64,000 nt of DNA from Pantoea phytobeneficialis (GTDB taxonomy: Bacteria > Pseudomonadota > Gammaproteobacteria > Enterobacterales > Enterobacteriaceae), in contig NZ_CP024636.1 of assembly GCF_009728735.1 (NCBI RefSeq), forward strand, positions 3,537,515-3,601,514, written 5' to 3'. The position numbers were made by a program, and so were the translations under genes. The notes beneath the pieces are model-generated. The model saw only the letters and a list, made by a program, of their open reading frames with translations. It made no database searches and was not told the origin of the DNA. Position 1 is the first letter of the stretch. The number at the start of each line of letters is the position of its first letter. Of this stretch, positions 17,477 through 26,677 are shown in pieces.

Positions 17477-18592
17477 ATGTCTTTGAAATTCATACAAGTA
17501 CCATTGAAGGTCGTGATTGCTGGTTGCCTGAGTGCGGCGTTTTATGCCCAGGCAGACATTAAAATTGGTGTAGCCGGACCCTTTTCCGGCCCTAATGCCA
17601 CTTACGGCGCACAGTATTGGAAAGGTGCCACTCAGGCGGCGGATGATATCAACGCTGCCGGAGGCATTAACGGTGAGAAAATTGTGCTGGTGCAGGGCGA
17701 TGACGCCTGTGAACCAAAACAGGCGGTGGCGGTAGCCAACCGTCTGGTGGATCAGGACAAAGTGCTGGCGGTGGTCGGCCATTTCTGCTCCTCCTCCACC
17801 ATGCCCGCCTCTGAAGTGTATGACGATGCCGGTGTGCTGGCGATCACCCCCGGTTCCACCAACCCACAAATCACTGAACGCGGCATGAAAACCATGTTCC
17901 GTATGTGTGGCCGTGACGACCAACAAGGGGCGATTGCGGCTAACTACATCATCGATAAGTTGAAGGCCAAACGCGTGGCGGTGATCCACGATAAAGACAC
18001 CTACGGTCAGGGGCTGGCTGATGCGACCAAAGCGGCGCTGGAAAAACGTGGCGTCAACGAGGTGTTATATGAAGGTCTGTCGCGTGGTGAGAAAGACTTC
18101 AACGCGCTGGTTACCAAAATCGCCTCGGTGAAACCGGATGTGGTCTACTTTGGCGGTTGCCACCCGGAAGCGGGGCCTCTGGTGCGTCAGATGCGTGAGC
18201 AGGGCGTTACGGCTGCCTTCTTCTCCGGTGACTGCATCGTGACGGAAGATATGGTGACTGCTGCCGGTGGCCCACAATACACCAAAGGGGTCTACATGAC
18301 CTTTGGTCAGGACCCGCGTCAGATCCCGGATGGTAAAGCGGTGATCGCCAAGTTCCGCGCGGGTGGTTTTGAGCCGGAAGGTTACACCCTGTATGCCTAC
18401 GCCTCGGTGCAGGCACTGGCCGCTGCGTATAAAGCCGCAGGGAAAGATAACGCCAAAGCCAGCGACTGGCTGAAAGCGAATAGCGTCGATACCGTAATGG
18501 GTAAAAAAGCCTGGGATGGCAAAGGCGACCTGAAAGTCTCGGATTACGTGGTCTACCAGTGGGACGATAAAGGCAAATATCACCAGCTGTAA
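17477..18592 (+). CDS. livK: branched-chain amino acid-binding periplasmic protein
   Basis: 371 residues, close to E. coli LivK/LivJ. The signal peptide ends near FYAQADIKIG. The mature protein has the LIV-binding core: GVAGPFSGPNATYG, the paired cysteines of the FCSSSTMPASEVY region and an early Cys in DDACEPKQ, and the C-terminal VVYQWDDKGKYHQL. It delivers leucine, isoleucine or valine to LivHMGF, encoded directly downstream. The ATG at 17477 begins a normal signal peptide; an in-frame start at 17318 would add 53 residues ahead of it and is rejected. A GAGG lies about 9 bases upstream. Confidence 0.9.
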   Translation: MSLKFIQVPLKVVIAGCLSAAFYAQADIKIGVAGPFSGPNATYGAQYWKGATQAADDINAAGGINGEKIVLVQGDDACEPKQAVAVANRLVDQDKVLAVVGHFCSSSTMPASEVYDDAGVLAITPGSTNPQITERGMKTMFRMCGRDDQQGAIAANYIIDKLKAKRVAVIHDKDTYGQGLADATKAALEKRGVNEVLYEGLSRGEKDFNALVTKIASVKPDVVYFGGCHPEAGPLVRQMREQGVTAAFFSGDCIVTEDMVTAAGGPQYTKGVYMTFGQDPRQIPDGKAVIAKFRAGGFEPEGYTLYAYASVQALAAAYKAAGKDNAKASDWLKANSVDTVMGKKAWDGKGDLKVSDYVVYQWDDKGKYHQL

Positions 18593-18602
18593 GCTGACAC
18601 GC

Positions 18603-18623
18603 GGCCCCGCGTGCAGCGGGGCC
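18603..18623 (+). terminator. Stem-loop between livK and livH
   Basis: GGCCCCGC (18603-18610) and GCGGGGCC (18616-18623) form a perfect 8-base-pair stem with a 5-base loop. No T tract follows, so it is likely a partial attenuator or 3'-end stabiliser that keeps the binding protein more abundant than the membrane subunits. Confidence 0.6.
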
Positions 18624-18674
18624 ATTCGCGATTGGGCGCGAGGTTTGCGCTCCCCTTAAGCACGGGACTTGCAT

Positions 18675-19589
18675 ATGGACGCCTTCTTTCTTCAGCAACT
18701 GGTGAACGGCCTGACGCTGGGCGCGGTTTACGGGCTGATTGCTATCGGCTACACCATGGTGTACGGCATTATCGGCATGATCAACTTCGCCCACGGCGAG
18801 GTGTATATGATCTCCGCCTATCTTTGTGCCATCGGGCTGGGCCTGCTCAGCTTCTTCGGCATCCACTCCTTTCCACTGCTGATTTTCGGCACCCTGATCT
18901 TCACTATCGTCATCACCGCCGTGTATGGCTGGACCATTGAGCGCATCGCTTATCGCCCGTTACGCAACTCCACCCGTCTTGCGCCGTTGATTTCGGCGAT
19001 TGGGATGTCGCTGATTTTGCAGAACTACGTGCAATTGAGCCAGGGACCGAATCAGCAGGGCATCCCCACGTTGATGAGTGGCGTGCTGCGTATGGAGATT
19101 GATGGTGGCGTGGTGCAAATCACCTGGACCAAAGTGTTTATCCTGATTGCCGCTCTGTGCGGCATGGCGCTGCTGACGTGGATTATTCAGTACACACGGC
19201 TGGGGCGGATTTGTCGTGCGGTGCAGCAGGATCGGCGCATGGCCGCAATTCTCGGTATCAACACCGATCGGGTGATCTCGCTGGTGTTTATGATTGGTGC
19301 GGCAATGGCCGGGCTGGCCGGGGTACTGGTGACCATGAACTACGGCACCTTTGATTTCTACATTGGCTTTGTCATCGGCATCAAGGCGTTTACCGCTGCG
19401 GTACTGGGCGGTATTGGTTCGCTGCCCGGGGCGATGCTCGGCGGTCTGCTGCTCGGGGTGGCGGAAGCGCAATTCGCCGGACTGGTGAACTCCGATTACA
19501 AAGATGTTTTCTCTTTTGCCCTGTTGGTGGTGATCTTGATCTTCCGGCCACAGGGGCTGTTGGGACGACCGCTGGTTGCCAAAGTGTGA
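18675..19589 (+). CDS. livH: branched-chain amino acid ABC permease
   Basis: 304 residues (E. coli LivH has 308). Inner-membrane permease with the LivH N-terminus LVNGLTLGAVYGLIAIGYTMVYGIIGMINFAHGE and C-terminal GGIGSLPGAMLGG block. The ATG at 18675 is preferred over a TTG two codons upstream; the ribosome site (GGGA) is weak, fitting lower expression than livK. It is followed by livM after 10 bases. Confidence 0.92.
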   Translation: MDAFFLQQLVNGLTLGAVYGLIAIGYTMVYGIIGMINFAHGEVYMISAYLCAIGLGLLSFFGIHSFPLLIFGTLIFTIVITAVYGWTIERIAYRPLRNSTRLAPLISAIGMSLILQNYVQLSQGPNQQGIPTLMSGVLRMEIDGGVVQITWTKVFILIAALCGMALLTWIIQYTRLGRICRAVQQDRRMAAILGINTDRVISLVFMIGAAMAGLAGVLVTMNYGTFDFYIGFVIGIKAFTAAVLGGIGSLPGAMLGGLLLGVAEAQFAGLVNSDYKDVFSFALLVVILIFRPQGLLGRPLVAKV

Positions 19590-19599
19590 GGACGCCGAA

Positions 19600-20883
19600 A
19601 TGAGTGCAATGACGCAATCTGTGGATGTGCGCCAGTCGCTGCTGGATTGTCTGATGGCCGGGCTGGTGGCGCTGGTGGTGTTTGGACCGATCGTCGGCGT
19701 GGTACTGGATGGCTACAGTTTTCATCTGTCGCCACTGCGGGTCGCGCTGCTGGTGGGGGTGGTGGTGATGGGGCGACTGCTGCTCAGCCTGTTGCTGCAA
19801 ACTCCGACCGGACAACGCTTCGCCCGCAAGTTCGAAGGCAGCGATGACGGGGTATATGTCCGTGAGCCGGGCCACCGATCAGCGCTGCGCTGGGTCCTGC
19901 CGCTGGTGGTGGTGCTGGCGTTGGCCTTTCCGTTCCTTTCCAGTAAATACCTGCTGACGGTAGCGATTCTGGGTTTAATTTATGTGTTGCTCGGCCTCGG
20001 GTTGAATATCGTGGTGGGGCTTGCCGGGTTGCTGGACCTCGGTTATGTGGCGTTTTACGCCATCGGCGCTTATGGTCTGGCGTTAGGTTATGAGTATCTC
20101 GGCCTGGGTTTCTGGAGCATGTTGCCACTGGCGGCCTTGATGGCGGCCTTTGCCGGGGCGCTACTCGGTTTTCCGGTGCTGCGGATGCACGGTGATTACT
20201 TGGCGATCGTCACCCTCGGGTTTGGTGAAATCATCCGTTTGATCCTCAACAACTGGCTGGCCTTTACCGGCGGTCCCAATGGTGTCTCGGTGCCGGCACC
20301 GACCTTTTTTGGTCTGGAGTTTGGCCGTCGCGCACGCGAGGGCGGTGTCCCCTACAACGAGTTTTTCCATCTCGACTACAACCCGAACATGAAGTTTATC
20401 TTTATCTATGTGGTGCTGGTTCTGGTGGTGTTGCTGGTGTTGTGGATCAAACATCGCCTGACGCGTATGCCGATTGGCCGCGCGTGGGAAGCGCTGCGCG
20501 AGGATGAGATCGCCTGTCGCGCAATGGGGCTGAATCATGTGCTGGTCAAGCTGTCGGCGTTTATGCTCGGCGCGTCCACCGCCGGGATCGCCGGGGTGTT
20601 TTTCGCCACCTATCAGGGCTTTGTCAATCCAACCTCGTTCACCTTCTTTGAATCGGCGCTGATCCTCGCCATTGTGGTGCTGGGCGGGATGGGGTCGACG
20701 CTCGGCGTGGTGCTGGCGGCTTTTGTGCTGACGGTCGCCCCGGAGCTGTTGCGCAGCTTTGCCGAATATCGCGTGTTGTTGTTTGGCATGTTGATGGTGC
20801 TGATGATGATCTGGCGACCGCGTGGCCTGGTACGTACCGCGCGCGTGGGTGTACCGCTGCGTAAAGGAGTGCGCCATGAGTGA
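19600..20883 (+). CDS. livM: branched-chain amino acid ABC permease
   Basis: 427 residues (E. coli LivM 425). Second membrane subunit. Family blocks: GLGLNIVVGLAGLLDLGYVAFYAIGAY near residue 135, FPVLRMHGDYLAIVTLGFGEI near 190, and RAWEALREDEIACRAMGLN near 300. GAGG lies about 8 bases before ATG 19600. The stop overlaps the start of livG by 8 bases, so translation is probably coupled. Confidence 0.93.
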   Translation: MSAMTQSVDVRQSLLDCLMAGLVALVVFGPIVGVVLDGYSFHLSPLRVALLVGVVVMGRLLLSLLLQTPTGQRFARKFEGSDDGVYVREPGHRSALRWVLPLVVVLALAFPFLSSKYLLTVAILGLIYVLLGLGLNIVVGLAGLLDLGYVAFYAIGAYGLALGYEYLGLGFWSMLPLAALMAAFAGALLGFPVLRMHGDYLAIVTLGFGEIIRLILNNWLAFTGGPNGVSVPAPTFFGLEFGRRAREGGVPYNEFFHLDYNPNMKFIFIYVVLVLVVLLVLWIKHRLTRMPIGRAWEALREDEIACRAMGLNHVLVKLSAFMLGASTAGIAGVFFATYQGFVNPTSFTFFESALILAIVVLGGMGSTLGVVLAAFVLTVAPELLRSFAEYRVLLFGMLMVLMMIWRPRGLVRTARVGVPLRKGVRHE

Positions 20884-21751
20884 TGCGATTTTGCAGGTGA
20901 ATAACCTGATGATGCGCTTCGGCGGTATTAAGGCGCTGAACGACGTCAGCCTGGCAGTGGAGCGTGGTTCGGTGACATCGTTGATCGGCCCGAACGGCGC
21001 GGGTAAAACCACGGTATTTAACTGTCTGACCGGTTTCTATCGCGCCACTGGCGGGCGCATCACTCTTAACGCCAATCAGCGATCGACCGATGTGATCCAG
21101 GTACTGGGGCAGAAAATTCATCCCGGTGACTGGCTGCATCCGGCGCGGCTGGGTTCACGTATCTGGTACAAAATGTTTGGTGGCGCGCATCTGGTGAACC
21201 GCGCCGGGCTGGCGCGTACCTTTCAGAATATCCGCCTGTTTCGCGAGATGTCGGTGGTGGAGAACCTGCTGGTGGCGCAGCATATGCAGGTTAACCGTCA
21301 ACTGATCGCTGGCATCCTGAATACCCGTGGTTATCGCGAAGCGGAGAATCGCGCGCTGGACCGGGCATTTTACTGGCTGGAGAACGTTGACCTGGTGGGC
21401 AGCGCTAACCGACTGGCGGGCACGTTATCTTATGGACAGCAGCGGCGACTGGAGATTGCCCGTGCCATGTGTACCCGCCCGGAGCTGATCTGCCTTGATG
21501 AACCGGCGGCAGGCCTGAACCCGGTGGAGACCGAGGCGTTAAGCCAGATTCTGCATCGGCTGCGCGCCGACCATCGTATCAGCGTGTTGTTGATTGAACA
21601 CGATATGCCGATGGTGATGCGTATCTCCGATCATATCGTGGTGTTGGATCACGGCGACGTGATTGCGCAAGGCACGCCGCAGCAAATCCGTCATGACCCA
21701 CGGGTGATTGCCGCCTATCTCGGCGCGGAAGAGGAGGATGACCATGTCTGA
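20876..21751 (+). CDS. livG: branched-chain amino acid ABC ATPase
   Basis: 291 residues. ATPase subunit of the LIV transporter, with Walker [10 protein letters not shown] near residue 38, signature [15 protein letters not shown] near 180 and Walker [16 protein letters not shown]. Like other LivG proteins it carries an insertion between Walker A and the Q-loop ([14 protein letters not shown]...). AAGGAG precedes the ATG. It overlaps livF by 8 bases. Confidence 0.93.
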   Translation: MSDAILQVNNLMMRFGGIKALNDVSLAVERGSVTSLIGPNGAGKTTVFNCLTGFYRATGGRITLNANQRSTDVIQVLGQKIHPGDWLHPARLGSRIWYKMFGGAHLVNRAGLARTFQNIRLFREMSVVENLLVAQHMQVNRQLIAGILNTRGYREAENRALDRAFYWLENVDLVGSANRLAGTLSYGQQRRLEIARAMCTRPELICLDEPAAGLNPVETEALSQILHRLRADHRISVLLIEHDMPMVMRISDHIVVLDHGDVIAQGTPQQIRHDPRVIAAYLGAEEEDDHV

Positions 21752-22496
21752 ACCGATGCTGAGCTTTGAACAGGTGGACGTATTTTATGGCCCGGTGCAA
21801 GCACTGAAGCAGGTGTCGCTGACGGTTAATGAAGGCGAAACCGTGGCGCTGATTGGTGCCAACGGGGCGGGTAAATCAACGCTGCTGATGTCAATTTTCA
21901 GCCAGCCGCGCATCGCCGCTGGCGAGATTCGCTTTCGCGGCGAGGCCATCAGTCACCGATCCACCCATTTTATCGCCGCCAGTGGTATCGCGCAGGCGCC
22001 GGAGGGCCGGCGCATCTTCCCGGATATGACGGTGGAGGAAAATCTGCTGATGGGCACCATTGCCATCGGCGACCGCTTTGCGCGCGAAGATAAGGATCGC
22101 ATGTATCAACTGTTTCCCCGACTGCTGGAAAGGCGTAAACAGCGCGCGATGACGCTATCGGGCGGTGAGCAGCAGATGCTGGCGATTGCCCGTGCGTTGA
22201 TGAGCCGCCCGAAATTGCTGCTGCTGGATGAACCCAGCCTCGGGCTGGCACCGCTGGTGGTGAAGCAAATCTTCGCCATCCTGCGTGAGCTGACGCAGCA
22301 GGGCATGACGCTGTTTCTGGTGGAGCAGAACGCGCGCCATGCGCTGCAACTGGCGGATCGGGGTTATGTGATGGTTAACGGCGAGATACGACTCAGCGGC
22401 AGCGGCGAGGAATTGTTGCATAACGAGGAGGTGCGCAGTGCCTATCTGGGAGGCGTAGTCGAACATCCTGCCGCCTCGGGAACAAAAAGTTTGTAA
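21744..22496 (+). CDS. livF: branched-chain amino acid ABC ATPase
   Basis: 250 residues, about 13 more than E. coli LivF because of a C-terminal tail after RSAYLGG. Walker [10 protein letters not shown], signature [15 protein letters not shown], Walker [14 protein letters not shown]. The ATG at 21744 has GAGGAGG 6 bases upstream; the ATG at 21738 is too close to that site. It ends the livKHMGF operon, and no terminator was seen after it. Confidence 0.92.
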   Translation: MSEPMLSFEQVDVFYGPVQALKQVSLTVNEGETVALIGANGAGKSTLLMSIFSQPRIAAGEIRFRGEAISHRSTHFIAASGIAQAPEGRRIFPDMTVEENLLMGTIAIGDRFAREDKDRMYQLFPRLLERRKQRAMTLSGGEQQMLAIARALMSRPKLLLLDEPSLGLAPLVVKQIFAILRELTQQGMTLFLVEQNARHALQLADRGYVMVNGEIRLSGSGEELLHNEEVRSAYLGGVVEHPAASGTKSL

Positions 22497-22610
22497 TAAT
22501 GATTAAATGTTGACGGGAAACATTTTGCATAATTGTTAGCGTCCTATCATTATTATTCTTCTTGTCCAAAGTGATTTGGTATTCCCTTGCAAAATCCTGG
22601 CGTAGCAGTG

Positions 22611-24023
22611 ATGCGTGCGATCAGAAATACGGCGTGGTATCCGAAACGCCGTTCTTATCGCACGCTGTTATGGCGTGAGATCACGCCGCTGGCCGTGCCC
22701 ATCTTTATCGAAAACTTATGTGTGATGCTGATGGGCGTCCTCAGTACCTTCCTGGTCAGCTGGCTGGGTAAAGAAGCGATGGCAGGCGTAGGTCTGGCCG
22801 ACAGCTTCAATATGGTGATCATCTCATTCTTCGCCGCTATCGATCTCGGCACCACGGTGGTGGTGGCGTTCAGCCTTGCCAAACGCAACGGCAAACGGGC
22901 GCGCGCGGCAACCCGCCAGTCGCTGGGATTGATGACGGTGCTGGCGTTTGTGTTGGTGATCGCCATTGAGGTTTGGGGCCACCTGATCATTGATGTCATC
23001 GCCGGTAGCGCCGAACCCAAGGTCAAGGCGCTGGCGCTCAGCTACCTGCAAACCTCGGCGTGGAGTTACCCGGCGGCAGCGATTGCCTTGATAGGCAGCG
23101 GGGCTCTGCGTGGGGCAGGAAATACCAAAATCCCGATGCTGATTAACGGCGGGATGAACATCCTCAATATCGTCATCAGTACCGTGCTGATCTATGGCTG
23201 TCTCGGTTGGGAAGGGTTGGGCTTTATCGGTGCCGGGCTGGGGCTGACTATCTCACGCTATATCGGGGCGATTGCGGCGATTTATGTGCTGTATCTCGGT
23301 ATCAACCCGGCGCTGAAAATCTCCATCCAAAGCTACTTCCGACGCTGGAACTACGGCATTTTGATGGAGGTGCTAAGTATCGGTGTTCCGGCCAGTATCG
23401 AGTCGGTGTTGTTTAACGGCGGTAAGCTGCTGACGCAGATTTTTGTCGCCGGAATGGGGACTAACGAAATCGCCGGCAACTTTATCGCCTTCTCCATCGC
23501 CACGTTGATTAACCTGCCGGGCAATGCCCTGGGGTCGGCGTCGACCATTATCACCGGCAAACGTCTTGGGCGTAACCAGGTGATGCAGGCGGAACGGCAA
23601 ATCAAACATGTATTCTGGCTGGCGATGATTGGCTTATGTAGCCTGGCGGCGATTACCGTGCCGATAGCCGGGTTGCTGGCGAAGTTCTATACCCGCGACC
23701 CGGAGGTGATTTCGGTGACCAAACACCTGATCTGGCTGAACGCCGCGTTTATGCCAATCTGGACCGCCTCCTGGGTGCTACCTGCCGGGCTGAAAGGTGC
23801 ACGCGATGCGCGTTACACCATGTATGTCTCGATGTTCAGCATGTGGGGCGCGCGCGTGGTGGCCGGTTATCTGCTTGGCATTGTGCTGGGTATGGGGGTG
23901 ATTGGCGTATGGCTTGGCATGTTCCTCGACTGGACCGTGCGCGGTATCTGCTTCTGGTGGCGTCTGACCAGCGGCAAATGGCTGAATAATTATCGCCGGA
24001 TGATCGCCAGAAGCGGGGGGTAA
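22611..24023 (+). CDS. yeeO: MATE-family exporter
   Basis: 470 residues. Cation-coupled inner-membrane exporter with about 12 hydrophobic segments. It closely follows E. coli YeeO: SYRTLLWREITPLAVPIF, SWLGKEAMAGVGLADSFNMV, GSGALRGAGNTKIP and the ASWVLPAGLKGARDARY block. YeeO is linked to export of flavins and dipeptides. The start is uncertain: ATG 22611 matches the region where similarity begins, while a TTG at 22587 is also in frame; neither has a strong ribosome site. In E. coli yeeO also lies in the amn/asparagine-tRNA neighbourhood, so this is conserved synteny. Confidence 0.85.
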   Translation: MRAIRNTAWYPKRRSYRTLLWREITPLAVPIFIENLCVMLMGVLSTFLVSWLGKEAMAGVGLADSFNMVIISFFAAIDLGTTVVVAFSLAKRNGKRARAATRQSLGLMTVLAFVLVIAIEVWGHLIIDVIAGSAEPKVKALALSYLQTSAWSYPAAAIALIGSGALRGAGNTKIPMLINGGMNILNIVISTVLIYGCLGWEGLGFIGAGLGLTISRYIGAIAAIYVLYLGINPALKISIQSYFRRWNYGILMEVLSIGVPASIESVLFNGGKLLTQIFVAGMGTNEIAGNFIAFSIATLINLPGNALGSASTIITGKRLGRNQVMQAERQIKHVFWLAMIGLCSLAAITVPIAGLLAKFYTRDPEVISVTKHLIWLNAAFMPIWTASWVLPAGLKGARDARYTMYVSMFSMWGARVVAGYLLGIVLGMGVIGVWLGMFLDWTVRGICFWWRLTSGKWLNNYRRMIARSGG

Positions 24024-24141
24024 TGCCCTCACCCTAACCCTCTCCCGCAAGCGGGAGAGGGGACTGATGCGTGCACCGGCTACCATTTTGCACTACCTCC
24101 CTCTCCCGCTTGCGGGAGAGGGCCGGGGTGAGGGTATCAGC
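24020..24141. repeat. Family A repeat, second spacer type, after yeeO
   Basis: Arms CCCTCACCCTAACC and GGCCGGGGTGAGGG enclose two CCCTCTCCC-type hairpins, but the spacer (GACTGATGCGTGCACC...ATTTTGCAC) differs from the copies at 2205, 9296 and 15481 and matches that at 57058. Confidence 0.85.
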
Positions 24142-24313
24142 GTACACCACCGCCCAGGCAAATAAGTAAAACCTATTATTTATTCTCAACCTTTCTGTGT
24201 CATTTTCCCTTCTTAATTTAAAAATTAAATTCATCCTGCTGGTCAATTCCGTTATTTAACCGCTGGCTTAGATACTGAAAAAATTATTTTTCTGTGCAAC
24301 CAGGAGCGTCAAT
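24142..24313 (+). promoter_or_regulatory. AT-rich promoter region of the peptide/opine-type ABC operon
   Basis: An AT-rich stretch contains the perfect inverted repeat AATTTAA-AAA-TTAAATT at 24215-24231, about 80 bases before the ATPase start. It is a candidate operator, perhaps for the MarR protein encoded downstream; exact promoter hexamers were not assigned. Confidence 0.4.
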
Positions 24314-25945
24314 ATGGAAAAGCCTGACAACATCGCCCCGTTATTTTCCGTGCGCCAACTTTCGGTGGCGCTGCCCGCCGGGATGGACCGTCGCTTTGCG
24401 GTGGAAAATCTCAGCTTTGATCTGTGGCCGGGAGAAATTCTCTGCATTATCGGTGAATCCGGCTCGGGCAAATCCGTGACCGCCCATGCTGCTATGGGCC
24501 TGTTACCCAAAGCCCTGCGCGTGCAGGGTGGCGAGATCCTGTTGCGCGGCACCAATCTGCTGCAACAAACGCCGGAACAGTTGCGCCAGCTCCAGGGCAA
24601 AACCCTCGCCATCATTTTCCAGGACCCGCTGTCGGCCCTCAACCCATTGATGACCATCGGCGAGCAGATCGCGGAGGTGATGCTGGCGCACAACGTTGGC
24701 ACTGCCGCGTCACGCCAGCAAAAAGTGCTGGCGCTGTTGGAAGAGGTGGGGCTGCCGGAGCCCGATAAAATCCAGCATCAACATCCGTTTCGCCTCTCCG
24801 GCGGGCAGCGTCAGCGGGTGATGATCGCCATGGCGCTGGCGCTCGACCCCGATGTGCTGATTGCGGATGAACCCACCACGGCGCTCGATGTCACCACACA
24901 GGCACAAATTCTGCGTCTGATTCGTGGCCTGCAACAGCGCAAGGCGATGAGCGTGATGTTTATTACCCACGATTTTGGCGTGGTGGAAGAGATTGCCGAT
25001 CGGGTGATTGTGATGGAGAAGGGCCATATGGTGGAGTCCGGCCCGGCGCAGCAGGTGCTTAACGCGCCGCAACATCCCTATTCGCAAAAGCTGATTGCCG
25101 CCGTGCCCCGCATGCATGCCGGGGAAAAAGACATACGTAATACGCCAACGGTATTGCAGGTGAAAAACCTGGTAAAAACCTACCGCAGCGACGGCGGCTG
25201 GCTGAGCCGCAGCCGCGAAGTGAAGGCGCTGAACAACGTCAGCTTCAGCCTCAATAAGGGTGAAACTCTCGGTATTGTCGGGGAGTCCGGTTCGGGCAAA
25301 TCGTCGCTCGGGCGGGTGCTGCTGAAGCTGTTGGCGGCCGATAGTGGCGAAATCCTGTTTGATGGCCGTGATATCCAGCCAATGAAAGAGAACGAATTCC
25401 GCCCGCTGCGCCGCTATATCCAGATGATTTTTCAGGATCCGTTTGCCTCGCTCAACCCACGTCACACCATTGGCACCATTCTGTCGGCTGGGCCGCTGGC
25501 GCTGGGTGGCATGACACCGCACGAAGTCGAACGCAAGGCGAAACAACTGTTGCAACGGGTTGGGCTGGATGCCAGTGCCTGGAACCGCTTCCCGCATGAG
25601 TTCTCCGGTGGCCAGCGCCAGCGTATCGGCATTGCGCGTGCGCTGATGTTCGATCCGGTGCTGCTGGTGGCTGATGAGTCGGTGTCGGCGCTGGATGTGT
25701 CAATTCAGGCACAGGTGCTGGAATTGTTGCGCAGCATTCAACAGCAAACCCAGGTGGCGATGATTTTTATTACCCATGATTTGCGCGTTGCCAGTCAGAT
25801 TTGTGACCGCATCGCGGTGCTGTTCAAAGGTGAAATTGTCGAGCAGGGCACACCACAGGCGGTGTTCCGTGAGCCGCAGCATCGCTATACCCAACAGTTG
25901 GTTAGCGCCATTCCCGGTCATGCCGAAGAGCGGGTGGCATCTTAA
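24314..25945 (+). CDS. dipeptide/opine-type ABC transporter, fused double ATPase
   Basis: 543 residues. Two oligopeptide-family ATPase domains in one chain, as in GsiA and YejF. Domain 1: Walker [10 protein letters not shown] near 45, signature LSGGQRQR, Walker [13 protein letters not shown]. Domain 2: GESGSGKSS near 325, FSGGQRQR, and [13 protein letters not shown], where Ser replaces the usual Pro, a common variant in this family. CAGGAG precedes the ATG. The gene heads a run with a MarR regulator, a Tat-type binding protein, two permeases and two FAD oxidases. The natural substrate is unknown. Confidence 0.88.
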   Translation: MEKPDNIAPLFSVRQLSVALPAGMDRRFAVENLSFDLWPGEILCIIGESGSGKSVTAHAAMGLLPKALRVQGGEILLRGTNLLQQTPEQLRQLQGKTLAIIFQDPLSALNPLMTIGEQIAEVMLAHNVGTAASRQQKVLALLEEVGLPEPDKIQHQHPFRLSGGQRQRVMIAMALALDPDVLIADEPTTALDVTTQAQILRLIRGLQQRKAMSVMFITHDFGVVEEIADRVIVMEKGHMVESGPAQQVLNAPQHPYSQKLIAAVPRMHAGEKDIRNTPTVLQVKNLVKTYRSDGGWLSRSREVKALNNVSFSLNKGETLGIVGESGSGKSSLGRVLLKLLAADSGEILFDGRDIQPMKENEFRPLRRYIQMIFQDPFASLNPRHTIGTILSAGPLALGGMTPHEVERKAKQLLQRVGLDASAWNRFPHEFSGGQRQRIGIARALMFDPVLLVADESVSALDVSIQAQVLELLRSIQQQTQVAMIFITHDLRVASQICDRIAVLFKGEIVEQGTPQAVFREPQHRYTQQLVSAIPGHAEERVAS

Positions 25946-25964
25946 GTGAAATTGGAAAAAGCTA

Positions 25965-25982
25965 TGACAAAAGTCGTTGTCA
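25965..25982. promoter_or_regulatory. Inverted repeat upstream of the MarR gene
   Basis: TGACAA-AAGTCG-TTGTCA is a perfect 6-6-6 inverted repeat, 91 bases before the MarR start. Size and position fit an autoregulatory MarR operator (inference). Confidence 0.45.
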
Positions 25983-26072
25983 TTGTCCACTATCTCACCA
26001 ATACTGGAGGAAAGTTTGTACTGCCCTAATCCCTTCTTCTGAGACGTTTTTTTCAGTTATGTGGAGCGCAGA

Positions 26073-26546
26073 ATGACAAAACCAGCCGTACCTGCCGTTC
26101 CGCAACAGGCCACCGACGTGGATTTGGGACCCTTGGGTAATATGCTGAGTTTTTACATTCGCAGCATCAATATCGCCGTGTCGCGCGACCTTGACCAGCA
26201 GCTGGCCGGACTCGAAGTGGCGCGCGGCACCGGCAAAATCAGCACCCTGCTGGTGGTCGACCGCCACCCCGGTATTCGGCCTTCGGTGATTGCCGATGTG
26301 ATCCAGCGCGACCGTTCCGCTATGGCGCGCCTGCTCGACCAGATGGAACAACAACAGTTGCTGAGGCGCGAAGCTGATCATAGCGATAACCGCTCTCAGG
26401 CATTGTTTCTTACCGAACATGGTCAGGCGCTGGCACAGCGTGTACGTGAGCTGACACAGCTACAGGAAGATCGTTTTTTTCAACGGCTGACGGCGAGAGA
26501 AAAACAGACCGTCATCCGTTTATTAAAAAAAGTCTTACAGCCGTAA
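26073..26546 (+). CDS. MarR-family transcriptional regulator
   Basis: 157 residues. Winged-helix regulator, with the recognition helix and wing region in GIRPSVIADVIQRDRSAMARLLDQMEQQQLLRREADHSDNR (cited region about residues 68-108) and helical dimerisation ends. ATG 26073 with GGAG about 8 bases upstream is preferred over the GTG at 26061. It sits inside the transporter/oxidase gene set between the ATPase and an oxidase, so it probably senses the imported compound. The sequence after the stop is AT-rich without a clear terminator. Confidence 0.82.
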   Translation: MTKPAVPAVPQQATDVDLGPLGNMLSFYIRSINIAVSRDLDQQLAGLEVARGTGKISTLLVVDRHPGIRPSVIADVIQRDRSAMARLLDQMEQQQLLRREADHSDNRSQALFLTEHGQALAQRVRELTQLQEDRFFQRLTAREKQTVIRLLKKVLQP

Positions 26547-26677
26547 CGCAGTAATAAAATCGGATGATTACGGTGGGGAGAAATTAATTTTCCCCGCACG
26601 GTGAACTGTTGCCGAAATATCGCTGCGTGCGTCTGATGTCGGAAATTAATAACCGTCAATAACCTGTGGGAATAATT

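Noticed and set aside
24710..25597. Minus-strand frame of 295 codons opposite the double ATPase
   Set aside because: Shadow of two well-supported ATPase domains; no family match.
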